Source of the DNA: Flavobacteriaceae bacterium bin25
GTDB taxonomy: Bacteria; Bacteroidota; Bacteroidia; Flavobacteriales; Flavobacteriaceae
Direction: 5' to 3'
Length of the DNA: 64,000 bases
NCBI GenBank assembly: GCA_002238525.1
Contig: MPMN01000008.1
Location: forward strand, 1-64,000
The first letter of the stretch is position 1. Each line of letters opens with the position of its first letter. Below the pieces are notes generated by a model. The model saw only the letters and a list, made by a program, of their open reading frames with translations, was not told the origin of the DNA and searched no databases. This document shows, in pieces, positions 37,418 to 46,489 of this stretch. The translations under genes were made by a program, and so were the position numbers.

Positions 37418-39628
37418 TTAATTGGATATTTCATATAGTGATACATCTGCAGTCGCCGTACCTCCTTTAACAAAGAGATCAACTCCAGATGCGTTCGTAA
37501 ATGTTGGAAAAAAACGTCCCGTGAAATGTGCTTTGTCATCAACAAACACCTCCAAGACTGAGCCGTCAATAAAAATTCTTACACCTATAGTACTCCCCGG
37601 GGTTATTGAATACCCTCCTTTTCGAATATCTCTTCGAACTCGTGTATCCAGTGATGAATTTGAAGCATCCACCACCCATTCTTGTGTAGTCATATCATAG
37701 AATACCTTGTACTCCTCTTCTCCTCCTGGTGATTTTCCAAGAATAAAACCAATTTGTGACGCTGTTCCAGTATTAATAGTAGTTGATATTTCAAAATGGC
37801 GACTGCTATAATCATTTAAATAGTTAGAACCTCCTTCTTTCAGCGAAATCCCAGAAAAAGAAATTTCATTCCCTCTAAGACTTGAAAGATTCGGGTGTGG
37901 TTTGATGTTAATTGTATTTGATCCGTCTAATTCCCATACCTGCGGAACGCTAAATAAATTGGCCCAACCTTGTTCCATTTGAAATTCAGAAGCAACTTCA
38001 TCGGGTATAATTCCAATGGCGGTTATATTTCCGTTGGTATCTTTTGTTACCGTAGGCGATAAAAACCCATTGACAACTTCGAGATTTTTGGCCTGTGCAA
38101 AATCGGGTGTAAAAGTTCCATTTTCAAATTGGCCAATCCAATAAAATGTCCTCGAAGGAGTATTGTCCGGTGTTTTCTGCACCAACAACATTTCCTTTCC
38201 ATTTGGGAATTCATATAAGATTGGTACTTCCCAGAAAGCTCCTTCTCCTGATCCAATACTTCCTTGAAATGCAATACCCTGATAGCTCCAGTTACTAAAA
38301 TCAGGGCTATTATAATATACTACATTACCTCCAACTGAAGATTTTCCACTACCCACAAGCATATGGTACAGACCATCTTTTTCCCTTACAAATGGATCGC
38401 GAAAATCAAGATCTACGTCTGAAGGTGCGACAGGAACCACCGGATTTTCAGAATATTTATCTAATGTTTGATAATTATCTGAAGATGTAGCAACTCCTAT
38501 CCCTGCTTTAATACCATCAACTCCAGTATAGACTACCGCAGGAGTGCCATCATTCAGTTCAATTGATGATCCCGACCAGCATCCAAAATTATCCCATCCT
38601 TGCGGTGATGGCCACAACACTGCATTTTGTTCATCCCAGTTAATCAAATCGTTACTTGTAAAATGTCCCCAATTTTGTTGAGCTATCCCCAGAAATACAT
38701 CATTTTTCTGGTAAAACATATGGTACTGATTATCTTGAAAGATCAGGCCGTAGGACTCATTCGCCCAACCGTAATCTGGTATAGCATGATAAGTAGGTCT
38801 ATTTGCATCCCCTGAGTAATCTATGTTAATTACATATTGAACATTTTGTGGCGGACTATATTCGCTGCGTATTGTGCTAACTACATCTGAGCTGAGCATA
38901 CCATTATATATTCTCACTTCATCTAAAGCACCGGAAAAGTGATCGATATCAAAAATGCCCTTCATTTCACTCATCGTATTTTTACCGATACTAATAGGGG
39001 TATTACCCGCCGGCCAAGAAATTGACCCTGCGGAAATATTTGAATTTCGCACCGGCGAATTATTCAGATAGATTCTGATGTTTCTATCTGTTGTATTGAG
39101 TCCAACAACAATATGATTCCATTGATCACGTGGTATTACTTCATTGGTCACTTGTTGGAAAAATCCACCATTGATGAAATACTGAACAATCATTCGGCCG
39201 GATTTGTTGATACCTATCATCATTCCGGTGCTTGATCCTTCCTGAGTCAATGCAAGCATAGAGGCAGTTCCAATCGGGTACGATTTTGGCGATACCCAAA
39301 ATGAAACAATAATTCTATCGGTTGGTAAATCAGAAGTAGTGAGGCTTCCGGATATTTCATTAGAAAGACCATCAAAAAATAATGCATTACCCGTGACACC
39401 AGGCATTCTATTAATCCCTCGACCCATGATCGGAAAAGAATTTCCCGTATTTGATTCGGAAGTCGTTGTCCCAGTACTTTCATTAAACTGAAACTCAAAT
39501 AGCTCTGTAATGGGTAATACACCTCCTCCATCATAATCTGGTGGAACCGTTGTACCATCATCACTTTTACATCCTGCAATTAGCAAGAGAAGCACCGAAA
39601 TTATGATATTTGTTAAATGTAATTTCAT
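37418..39628 (-). CDS. Surface GH32-like protein with LamG domain and altered nucleophile motif
   Basis: 736-residue lipoprotein (Cys20, followed by KSDDG, a surface-export type signal). Residues about 45-260 form a LamG/concanavalin-like domain (WVSPKSYPIGTASMLA; GALDEVRIYNGML), and 280-735 form the GH32 propeller plus beta-sandwich. The acid/base Glu467 (FWEVP) and the RDPF motif (410-413) are present, but the nucleophile motif WMNDPNG reads WANESYG (288-294), so Glu291 stands in place of the Asp nucleophile. It may be an atypical fructanase, a transferase, or a fructan-binding protein. Its surface signal suggests the place of the endo-levanase in related loci. Confidence 0.85.
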   Translation of the reverse strand: MKLHLTNIIISVLLLLIAGCKSDDGTTVPPDYDGGGVLPITELFEFQFNESTGTTTSESNTGNSFPIMGRGINRMPGVTGNALFFDGLSNEISGSLTTSDLPTDRIIVSFWVSPKSYPIGTASMLALTQEGSSTGMMIGINKSGRMIVQYFINGGFFQQVTNEVIPRDQWNHIVVGLNTTDRNIRIYLNNSPVRNSNISAGSISWPAGNTPISIGKNTMSEMKGIFDIDHFSGALDEVRIYNGMLSSDVVSTIRSEYSPPQNVQYVINIDYSGDANRPTYHAIPDYGWANESYGLIFQDNQYHMFYQKNDVFLGIAQQNWGHFTSNDLINWDEQNAVLWPSPQGWDNFGCWSGSSIELNDGTPAVVYTGVDGIKAGIGVATSSDNYQTLDKYSENPVVPVAPSDVDLDFRDPFVREKDGLYHMLVGSGKSSVGGNVVYYNSPDFSNWSYQGIAFQGSIGSGEGAFWEVPILYEFPNGKEMLLVQKTPDNTPSRTFYWIGQFENGTFTPDFAQAKNLEVVNGFLSPTVTKDTNGNITAIGIIPDEVASEFQMEQGWANLFSVPQVWELDGSNTINIKPHPNLSSLRGNEISFSGISLKEGGSNYLNDYSSRHFEISTTINTGTASQIGFILGKSPGGEEEYKVFYDMTTQEWVVDASNSSLDTRVRRDIRKGGYSITPGSTIGVRIFIDGSVLEVFVDDKAHFTGRFFPTFTNASGVDLFVKGGTATADVSLYEISN

Positions 39629-41185
39629 TTATTCTTGAGGCACTACATGTTTAATTTTTTTGATTTCAAAATTTTCCATCTTGGTATTTGGGCCTTTACT
39701 GATATGAAATTTGGTATAGGGTTCAGACGGAAAAATTTGATTTGTCATTACGAACTCCCCATCATTTACAAATATTTCAATTGAGGAAGCGTCTAAAACA
39801 AGGGTCAAACTCATTTGAGTCCTTGCACCTATAGTCATCGTTTGTTTTGGGTTTTTAAGAAATTTTTTATTGAAATCAATATTTCCTGATTTTGATCTAT
39901 CTGTAGAAAAAATTCGACTTTTGGGATCGTAGCTGATTGTATAGAGCTCCTCTTTACTATTCGATAAACTAATTTCAAATGGATGTGTGATATCGGTGAT
40001 GTCGTATGAGAGTAAGCTCCGTTGTAAGTCAGCGTACGTGAATTGCGTATCAGGAGTACCTGATACCTCTGATGATACATCGGTGGTAATAGTACCGATT
40101 TGTTCTATTAACGAACTTTTTACATAATACCCGTTTTCAGTTTTGTTTAAAGTTAATTCTCGAGGCAGTGTCATTGCACTTCTCCAACGAATCGTCGGAG
40201 TGGTTGTTGCATAATCCCAGTTGCTCATCCATCCTATAAATATCCGTTTTCCATCTGGGGTATTATTGTAAGTCACACCAGCGTAGTTATCCGTTCCGTA
40301 ATCTAACCATTGACTACTTTTTTGCTGTGTGGTAAAAGTTGTTCCATCGTAGTCCCCAATAAAATATCTTGTGCCAGAGCCTCCATTGGCGGCACCTTGT
40401 CCATGGCTTACAATTAGCACCCATTTTTCTTCCTCTGTGTTTTCAACCTTCATTTTAAATATATCAGGGCATTCCCACACTCCTAAAGGTGGATTGTCAT
40501 CAAATCTGAAAACACTGATTTTATTCCAGCTTTTAAGGTCCATTGATTCATAGAACTGCACTTCATCTTTGGCCACAAGAACCATCTGCCAGTTTGATTT
40601 CTCTACATTCCAAAACACCTTCGGGTCACGAAAATCACGAATTCCGGGGTTTTTAATAACTGGGTTTCCTTCATACTTTGTCCATGTTTTGCCGTTATCA
40701 TTACTATGTGCAATCCCTTGTGTTTGAAAATCAATTTGACCTTCCTTTTCTTTAATAGGATCGTGATATGTGAATGCCGCAACCATTGCATTCTCACCAA
40801 ATCCTGCTGTATTCTTTACATCAATTACCGCACTACCTGAAAAAATATATCCTAAACTATCAGGGTAAAGTGCTATATCCTGGTGCTTCCATTTTAATAA
40901 GTCTTTACTTTTAGCGTGCCCCCAATGCATAGGCCCCCAAACCGTACTATCTGGATAATATTGGTAAAACAAATGATACTCTGCGTTATGATACACGAGT
41001 CCGTTAGGGTCATTCATCCATTTTTCTTTAGGGGTAAAATGGAACAGTGGCCTAAATTGCTCTAAGGATACCTTCTTGGCATTCTCTGCCAGCAATTTTG
41101 CTTCTTTTTTACTTTTCGAGGAGCAATTAAGTGACAGGGACATTAGACCGAGAAGAAGCATTAAATTTAGGAAGAGACCTTTCAT
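39629..41185 (-). CDS. Periplasmic GH32 fructan beta-fructosidase
   Basis: Releases fructose from the non-reducing end of fructans. 518 residues with the complete GH32 triad: nucleophile Asp59 (WMNDPNG), transition-state Asp187 (FRDPKV) and acid/base Glu238 (WECPD). The C-terminal beta-sandwich (about 370-518) ends with SIEIFVNDGEFVMTNQIFPSE, typical of levanases and invertases. The lipidated Cys21 is followed by SSKSKKE, basic rather than acidic, which suggests retention on the periplasmic side. It is the first gene of the operon; its stop abuts the ATG of the second GH32. Confidence 0.95.
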   Translation of the reverse strand: MKGLFLNLMLLLGLMSLSLNCSSKSKKEAKLLAENAKKVSLEQFRPLFHFTPKEKWMNDPNGLVYHNAEYHLFYQYYPDSTVWGPMHWGHAKSKDLLKWKHQDIALYPDSLGYIFSGSAVIDVKNTAGFGENAMVAAFTYHDPIKEKEGQIDFQTQGIAHSNDNGKTWTKYEGNPVIKNPGIRDFRDPKVFWNVEKSNWQMVLVAKDEVQFYESMDLKSWNKISVFRFDDNPPLGVWECPDIFKMKVENTEEEKWVLIVSHGQGAANGGSGTRYFIGDYDGTTFTTQQKSSQWLDYGTDNYAGVTYNNTPDGKRIFIGWMSNWDYATTTPTIRWRSAMTLPRELTLNKTENGYYVKSSLIEQIGTITTDVSSEVSGTPDTQFTYADLQRSLLSYDITDITHPFEISLSNSKEELYTISYDPKSRIFSTDRSKSGNIDFNKKFLKNPKQTMTIGARTQMSLTLVLDASSIEIFVNDGEFVMTNQIFPSEPYTKFHISKGPNTKMENFEIKKIKHVVPQE

Positions 41186-41255
41186 ACTATAAGGATTTGC
41201 TTAATGACTCATTAAAATTAGAAATAGATGATTCTTTTAACATTCAATGAAGTTT

Positions 41256-41286
41256 CAAATAGTATCAATATTGTAATAAACGGCAA
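41256..41286 (-). promoter_or_regulatory. Candidate promoter of the fructan operon
   Basis: Minus-strand TTG (41284-41286), a 19-base spacer, then TACTATTTG (41256-41264), one base longer than the TAnnTTTG consensus. It lies about 70 bases before the first GH32 start and about 65 bases downstream of the direct repeat at 41351-41392. Confidence 0.45.
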
Positions 41287-41350
41287 TAATAGCCTTAACT
41301 TATTGATAACACGAATTTTAAGTAAATAGAAAAATTCTCTTACTAACAAT

Positions 41351-41392
41351 ATATTTCAATCATGAATCATGATATTTCAATTATGATACATA
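41351..41392 (-). promoter_or_regulatory. Direct repeat, candidate operator for the hybrid regulator
   Basis: Two copies of ATATTTCAATyATGA start at 41351 and 41372, exactly 21 bases (two helical turns) apart, and stay similar for 21-23 bases. AraC-type response-regulator domains bind such spaced direct repeats. Position upstream of the candidate promoter fits activation. Confidence 0.5.
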
Positions 41393-41408
41393 ATAATGGG
41401 GTTTAAGT

Positions 41409-41438
41409 AAAAGGAATTAGAATAAAAGGAATTAGAAT
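41409..41438 (+). repeat. Tandem 15-bp repeat next to the regulator stop
   Basis: AAAAGGAATTAGAAT occurs twice head to tail, 11 bases from the regulator stop codon. Function not evident; slipped-strand duplication is the simplest explanation. Confidence 0.5.
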
Positions 41439-41448
41439 AAAGGTAGCA

Positions 41449-44172
41449 TCAAAAGGCTTTCTTAAAAGCGGTGGGAGAAACACCATACTTCGATTTAAAT
41501 ACTGTAGAGAAATAACTTGGTGAGGAAAATCCATTTTTATAGGCAATCTCAGCAATATTTTGATCAGATTTTTCTAGCATAATCTTTGCTCGCTCCAATC
41601 GGAAATTACTGATATAATCACTTACACTAAGCCCCAGCATGCTTTTAACTTTGCGATACAATTGCACGCGTGACATGTAGAGAGCTTCTGATAAACCCTC
41701 AACTGAGAAGGTGGTATCGTCAATATTATTTTCGATATACTCATTTAGCTGTGCAATAAATTCATACTCTTTGTTTTTCAAAGAACTGCTTTGGTCAATT
41801 AAATAAATATTACTAGTGTAGTAGTACCGTAGACGCTCCCTATTATATAGCATTGAACGTATCGACTGATTTAAAATTGAATAACTAAAAGGTTTCGTCA
41901 AATAAAGATCTGCTCCAACGTCAAGCCCTTTCAAATAAGATTCTTTATTACTCAACGCTGTAAGAATTACTACCGGTATATGTGAGGTTCTGAGATCATC
42001 TTTTAAAATCTCACAGATTTCGAATCCTGATTTATCAGGTAAGTTAACATCGCATAGTATTAAATCAGGAATATGTTCAAAGGCCATATCAATCCCGTCA
42101 GTACCGTCCGATGTTCTGACATTAAACTCAGTCTTCAATTTTCTGCTAAGAAAGTTCGATAAATCTCTATTATCTTCGATTAATAGTATTAAATAATTTT
42201 GTTCATCACTTACATTTTCAGTTTCCAATACTGAACTATCTTCTTTCAATAATTCTATAAGTTCAGTATCTGCAATTTCTTTATCATATACAATCTGATC
42301 TTCATTAAAATGGGTGTCTCCCTTAAACAAACTAATGATAAACTCCGTTCCATGGTGCGATTTTACATTCATCTTTCCAAGGTGAAGGTTGATGAATTGT
42401 CTACTCAAATGTAAACCAATACCAGAGCTGTTTTTACGATTATTTGATCCTTTGAAAAACGGGTCGAATACCTTTGTAAGTTCGTTCATCGGAATTCCAA
42501 TACCATTATCTTTTATATGTATTTTAACATCGTTTGTATTCTCAATATCATTGATATTTACTTCAATTTTTCCATTATCTGGGGTAAATTTAAATGCATT
42601 AGATAACAAATTGAAATAGACTTTATCCATTAAGTTTCTATCAATAAATAACTCCAGACCCTCACTATTGGTTGATACTTTGAGTTCGATATTTCTTTTT
42701 CTAGATTCGAATTCAAAATCTTTTACCACTTGCTTGGAAAATCGATAGATATTTGTTTTTGACACCCTCAAAATGAACTTCTTATCCTCCACTTTTCTAA
42801 AATCCAGCAGATTATTAATTAGTCTTAGGAGTCTCTTCGAATTGTTATTGATAATATCAAGTTCATAAACTTCTTTACGACCGCTACTTCTATTATAATC
42901 TTTTAAGGATTCAATGGCACTTAGAATTAACGTGATTGGTGTTTTAAATTCATGCGACAAACCGGTAAAAAAATTGGTCTTTGCTTCATTAGTCACCTTA
43001 ATTTGGTCTGCGATTTTCTCTATTTGGTTTCGTTGGATTGTAATTTTATTATTCGTCAATTCTAGCTGCCTCTTCTTCTTTTTGAGACTATATGTTGAGT
43101 AAACACTATAAGTAGCTAAGAGTAAGCTAATAATTAACAAGCCCATGAGTATTTTTAATATCACATTCTGATTTGCAAATGTTTCTTCTAGTGCTTTTAA
43201 GTTACTCTGCTGATTTTCTATATCAGTTTGATGCTTTCGTATCTTGTCAAATTGATTCTTCATAATATCCGCATTACGATAATCAATGACTGTTGTATTC
43301 AATAAATTGTTCTTAGCAACAGATTCACCTTTTATAATTTTATAAGCAGTTTTGACCGCCTCATCACCACCGGTTGGATAAAGGATGCTTGCAGATAATA
43401 TCCCATTTCGTACTAGCTCAATACCATTGTCTTCACCGTGCAAACCATCTACACCAATAAATTCTATTTCCTTTTCTACTCTTTTTGATTTTGCAATCTT
43501 CCAAGCTTCAAAAGCAATATTATCATTAAAAGCATAGATATAATGAATAGGAATTTCCCCAATGTTATCTAAAAGTGGACCTAATTTATACTCTAGTTCC
43601 TCTACGTCAAAGCTATTAATCACATTAATGTTTTGTTGAAGATCAACCACTTGATGAAAACCAAGGTTACGCTCAATTTTAGGAAAAGAGTTTCCGCTTC
43701 CTTTAATTTCCACCACATTTACTTTTTCTGTTGCGTCAGAAGCTATGTAGTTCCCTGCATTTCTACCTACCTCCATATTATCCGCCCCGACGAAAGCAGT
43801 GTATTTTTCTGAGTTTATTTTTCTATCAATAATAACAACAGGGATTCCTTTTTCATGAGCTTCTTCGACCAAGGGTGCTAATGGTTCCGGTTCAATTGGT
43901 GATATTATGATCACATCATAATCACCGTGAATCATATTTCTAACTTGCCCTTTTTGTTTTTCTACATTTCCATCAGCTTGAAAAATTGTTAGGTCCATAT
44001 CCGAATATAAAGATGCTTCGACCTCCATTTCATAATCCATTGCTTTTCTCCAATCGTCCTTACTGATACATTGTGAAAAAGCAATCCTATAAGATTCGTC
44101 ATTTTTTGAACTACAGCTCAATACAAGAGTAAGGCAGATTACATGTTTAAGTATTTTACTTAATCGGTTCAT
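41449..44172 (-). CDS. Hybrid two-component system regulator with periplasmic sugar-binding sensor
   Basis: One-protein sensor, kinase and transcription activator of the fructan locus. 907 residues: export signal and cysteine (1-20), type-1 periplasmic-binding domain (28-310, with GVDGLHGEDNGIELVRNG), membrane helix 338-358, HisKA with His407 (LSHEFKTPITL), HATPase (NLLSNAFKFTPDNGK; DNGIGI; SSGIGLHLS), receiver with Asp708 (LILCDVNLPDKSG) and Lys760, and an AraC helix-turn-helix ending GFSSPSYFSTVFKSKYGVSP. This is the architecture of BT1754, which binds fructose. An IS256 end lies only 37 bases upstream of its start. Confidence 0.96.
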   Translation of the reverse strand: MNRLSKILKHVICLTLVLSCSSKNDESYRIAFSQCISKDDWRKAMDYEMEVEASLYSDMDLTIFQADGNVEKQKGQVRNMIHGDYDVIIISPIEPEPLAPLVEEAHEKGIPVVIIDRKINSEKYTAFVGADNMEVGRNAGNYIASDATEKVNVVEIKGSGNSFPKIERNLGFHQVVDLQQNINVINSFDVEELEYKLGPLLDNIGEIPIHYIYAFNDNIAFEAWKIAKSKRVEKEIEFIGVDGLHGEDNGIELVRNGILSASILYPTGGDEAVKTAYKIIKGESVAKNNLLNTTVIDYRNADIMKNQFDKIRKHQTDIENQQSNLKALEETFANQNVILKILMGLLIISLLLATYSVYSTYSLKKKKRQLELTNNKITIQRNQIEKIADQIKVTNEAKTNFFTGLSHEFKTPITLILSAIESLKDYNRSSGRKEVYELDIINNNSKRLLRLINNLLDFRKVEDKKFILRVSKTNIYRFSKQVVKDFEFESRKRNIELKVSTNSEGLELFIDRNLMDKVYFNLLSNAFKFTPDNGKIEVNINDIENTNDVKIHIKDNGIGIPMNELTKVFDPFFKGSNNRKNSSGIGLHLSRQFINLHLGKMNVKSHHGTEFIISLFKGDTHFNEDQIVYDKEIADTELIELLKEDSSVLETENVSDEQNYLILLIEDNRDLSNFLSRKLKTEFNVRTSDGTDGIDMAFEHIPDLILCDVNLPDKSGFEICEILKDDLRTSHIPVVILTALSNKESYLKGLDVGADLYLTKPFSYSILNQSIRSMLYNRERLRYYYTSNIYLIDQSSSLKNKEYEFIAQLNEYIENNIDDTTFSVEGLSEALYMSRVQLYRKVKSMLGLSVSDYISNFRLERAKIMLEKSDQNIAEIAYKNGFSSPSYFSTVFKSKYGVSPTAFKKAF

Positions 44173-44245
44173 AAATAACTTCTTACTGCTTCTAATGTAC
44201 TAAAAATTTGGGAGTGTCCCAAAGACTGTGTAAATAGAAATCAGG

Positions 44246-44277
44246 TGGGTCTATGAAGACTCACCTGATTTTTTGTA
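44246..44277 (+). terminator. Hairpin in the IS256 left end
   Basis: ATCAGGTG pairs with CACCTGAT, followed by a T-run, just inside the left end. It would stop readthrough from the host into the transposase. Confidence 0.6.
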
Positions 44278-44326
44278 TTTTTTCAGTGTGGTTTACCTAA
44301 TCACATTTATTGAAAAAAATACATTT

Positions 44327-45640
44327 ATGGATAAATTTAGAAAAATTATTAAAGACAGTGGCATCTTAGCTGATGTCAAAACTACTTCAGAAGGTGCCGG
44401 TTTGATGAGTGGTCTCTTCAAAGAAGTCATCGAAATGCTTTTGCTGGCCGAACAGGAAGAGCATTTAGCCTACAAGAAGAGTGCCCGCACTGATTCGGAC
44501 AATGCCCGTAATGGTTACACTTCTAAGAAACTGAAGTCTAAGTTTGGGCTTTTAGATATCCAAGTTCCTCGTGATCGTAAGGGATCCTTAGGGCAGGAGA
44601 TCTTACCCAATCGGGTGAATAAAAGCCCAGATTTAGAAGACATGGTGATTCCTTTATATTCCAAAGGGATGAGCAACACGGATATAGAGGATTTCATGGC
44701 TGAGAAGATGAAGGTGAACTTATCAAGGTCATCCATATCAAGAATAACAAAAAAAGTTCGGGATAAGATTACTGCCTGGTAAAACAGACCATTAGCTTCG
44801 GTTTATTCCGTAGTTTATCTGGATGCGGTTCATTTTTCTTCCCGTGAGCATATAATACCATAACGAACACTATATTGCTCAATAAGTTTATGTATTTACT
44901 CTACTGTTAAACAACTTAGGCATTAAATTTTCTATGAGCAACTTTAATGTGTAAATGGTATAAGTTCTTCTAAGGTGGCGGTGCATTTGGTTATGGGCAT
45001 TGATACCGAAGGGCAGAAGGATGTTTTGGGTATTTGGATAACCAACAACGAATCGGCCTCATTCTGGCAAGAGGTACTGACGGATTTGAAGACGCGTGGA
45101 GTGGAAGATATTCTACTGACTGTTAGCGATAATCTTCCTGGCTTTACCCGTGCGATCCAGGCTGTTTTCCCTGAATCTAAGCAACAGATATGTGTTGTTC
45201 ATCAATTGAGGAATTCTCTTCGACGAGTATATTATAAAGGCAAGAAATCGGTAGTTGATATGATGAAACCTATCTATAATGCCCCCAATGAAAAAGAAGC
45301 TCTTAAAAATCTTTGGAAGTTGAAAGAAAAATGGGGGAAGAAATATCCCTATATGATTAGTTCATGAGAGAAAAACTGGGATCACCTCACTACCTTTTTA
45401 GACTATCCTCTGGAAATAAGGAAAATCATCTACACCAACAATGCTATTGAGAACCTCAATGGCAAAATCAGGAAACTGACCCATCACAAGATGTCTTTCC
45501 CCAACAATGATGCATTGATGAAGTCTATTTATCTATCGGTCATGGAAATCTCCCGAAAATGGAGTAAACCGATAAGAAACTGGGATCAGATTTATGTTCA
45601 ATTATATAATCTTTTTGGCGAGAGGATGCATTCGGATTGA
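44327..45640 (+). pseudogene. IS256-family transposase, inactivated
   Basis: Mutator-type transposase. Start ATG 44327 (MDKFRKIIKDSG), then LLLAEQEEHLAYKK, ARNGYTSKKLKSKFG and SRSSISRITKKV. A TAA at 44780 replaces the Gln of the family motif WQNRPL; the frame goes on with VYLDAVHFSSREH, then a ~105 bp insertion (44856-44963), then VAVHLVMGIDTEGQKDVLGI with the second Asp in LLTVSDNLPGFTRAI. A TGA at 45365 gives a third break before IYTNNAIENLNGKIRK, which carries the catalytic Glu. The protein ends at 45640. Confidence 0.88.
44856..44958. mobile_element. Miniature (~100 bp) insertion inside the IS256 transposase
   Basis: The transposase reading frame is interrupted by about 100 bp whose ends are the inverted pair ATACCAT (44855-44861) and ATGGTAT (44955-44961). 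TATAA occurs on both sides (44851-44855 and 44959-44963); removing one TATAA plus the insert restores REHISSSKVAVHLVMG in frame. No coding capacity, so it would need a transposase in trans. Confidence 0.6.
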
Positions 45641-46214
45641 AGGCTTAGACTATGGATGGAATGAATTAAAGTTCCATTAGATAAGTTCAGTGATAGCCAC
45701 TTGGAGATTAAGGGAAAGAAACTCTATTGTTGGTTTAGCTATTTCCGATTAAACTAAAAACGTAGAATAAGGATTAGACGATCGTTCAAAGATTTATTGC
45801 ACGATTTTCTTTACCATTCCCCATTTGCCGCCAAAGAGAGTTGGTCTGTGGCCTATGCAAAAAAAGAAATCCAACAGAACTTCTACTCCTAGTTCTTAAA
45901 ACCCTCATTGCTCTATTACTATCAGGCATAAATAAAAAACCTGCTTAAAAGCAGGTCTTGTTTCGTCTCAAGTAATCAGACGGCTGGGTAGGAGTTGCAC
46001 TTCTGCAGAGCCCATACGAGTTGAGGATAAAACAAATGCCGAACTATTTGACCAGCATTGGAATTGTTTTGGACAAGAATCAATGCTTGTTGGAAAACTT
46101 TAGGTACGCGTATATATAAGGATTAATCGCTGAAAAATCCAACGTAAAAAGAAACAAAAGAATATTCAATTTTTTTCTCATCTCTGAAACCAATATCTGG
46201 CAACCCACTTTTAC
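45641..46214. other. Unassigned, hairpin-rich DNA between the IS256 transposase and its right end
   Basis: No gene is recognised. It holds a minus-strand terminator (45933-45956), a CGTCT/AGACG hairpin (about 45965-45983), and a long imperfect hairpin with AGCATTG/CAATGCT stems (about 46054-46087). A broken plus-strand frame (SHLEIKGKKLYCWFSYFRLN, stop, then LLHDFLYHSPFAAKESWS) at about 45690-45890 may be another transposase fossil. The hairpins could be IS ends or a small RNA. Confidence 0.45.
45933..45956 (-). terminator. Minus-strand terminator in unassigned DNA
   Basis: On the minus strand ACCTGC-TTTTAA-GCAGGT followed by TTTTTATT: a strong intrinsic terminator with no intact gene feeding it now. 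Confidence 0.7.
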
Positions 46215-46242
46215 CTATTTACACAGATTTTGGTACACTGTC

Positions 46243-46489
46243 GATCTAGGGTTTTCAACTGATTTACTTATTAGGTTGAAATCCTTGCTAACTGATTTAA
46301 TTATATCCAATGAAGAATTATCATCAATAGTATAAAGAGAAAATATGTCTTTAATAAAGTTGATTAATTCAGCTGAAGTAGATATCGGAACACTAATAAA
46401 ATTGCAAAATTCACAATCACCAAATTCATTTTTTGCCTCAATAATACTTTTAAATAATCGCTGTTAAAACAATTAGCACAGCAATTCAT
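46243..46489 (-). pseudogene. HEPN/RES N-terminal domain protein, frameshifted and truncated by IS256 end
   Basis: Third gene of the sce7726-sce7725 operon. Its ATG (46489) overlaps the sce7725 stop (ATGA). The first frame reads MNCCANCFNSDYL; after an A-run at 46449-46453 the next frame continues KSIIEAKNEFGDCEFCNFIS and VPISTSAELINFIKDIFSLY. The CxxC...CxxC zinc ribbon and the rest match the N-terminal domain found on RES-type NAD-consuming toxins and HEPN proteins. One base is lost from the A-run, and the sequence ends at the IS256 right end after about 80 codons, so the toxin domain is gone. The domain call is from pattern memory. Confidence 0.65.

Larger units (their letters stand above)
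44210..46242 (+). mobile_element. Degenerate IS256-family element
   Basis: Left end GGGAGTGTCCCAAAGACTG at 44210 and an inverted match at 46215-46242 (22 of 28 positions, sharing CTGTGTAAATAG). Inside is a dead IS256 transposase; the 2.03 kb span is longer than the normal 1.3-1.5 kb because of a miniature insertion and about 570 bases of unassigned DNA before the right end. The eight bases outside the two ends differ, so a rearrangement is likely. It separates the fructan locus from the sce7726/7725 operon. Confidence 0.7.

Noticed and set aside
41409..41438. Two 15-bp repeats as a CRISPR or larger array
   Set aside because: Only two tandem copies without spacers; no CRISPR array or cas gene is visible anywhere in the window.
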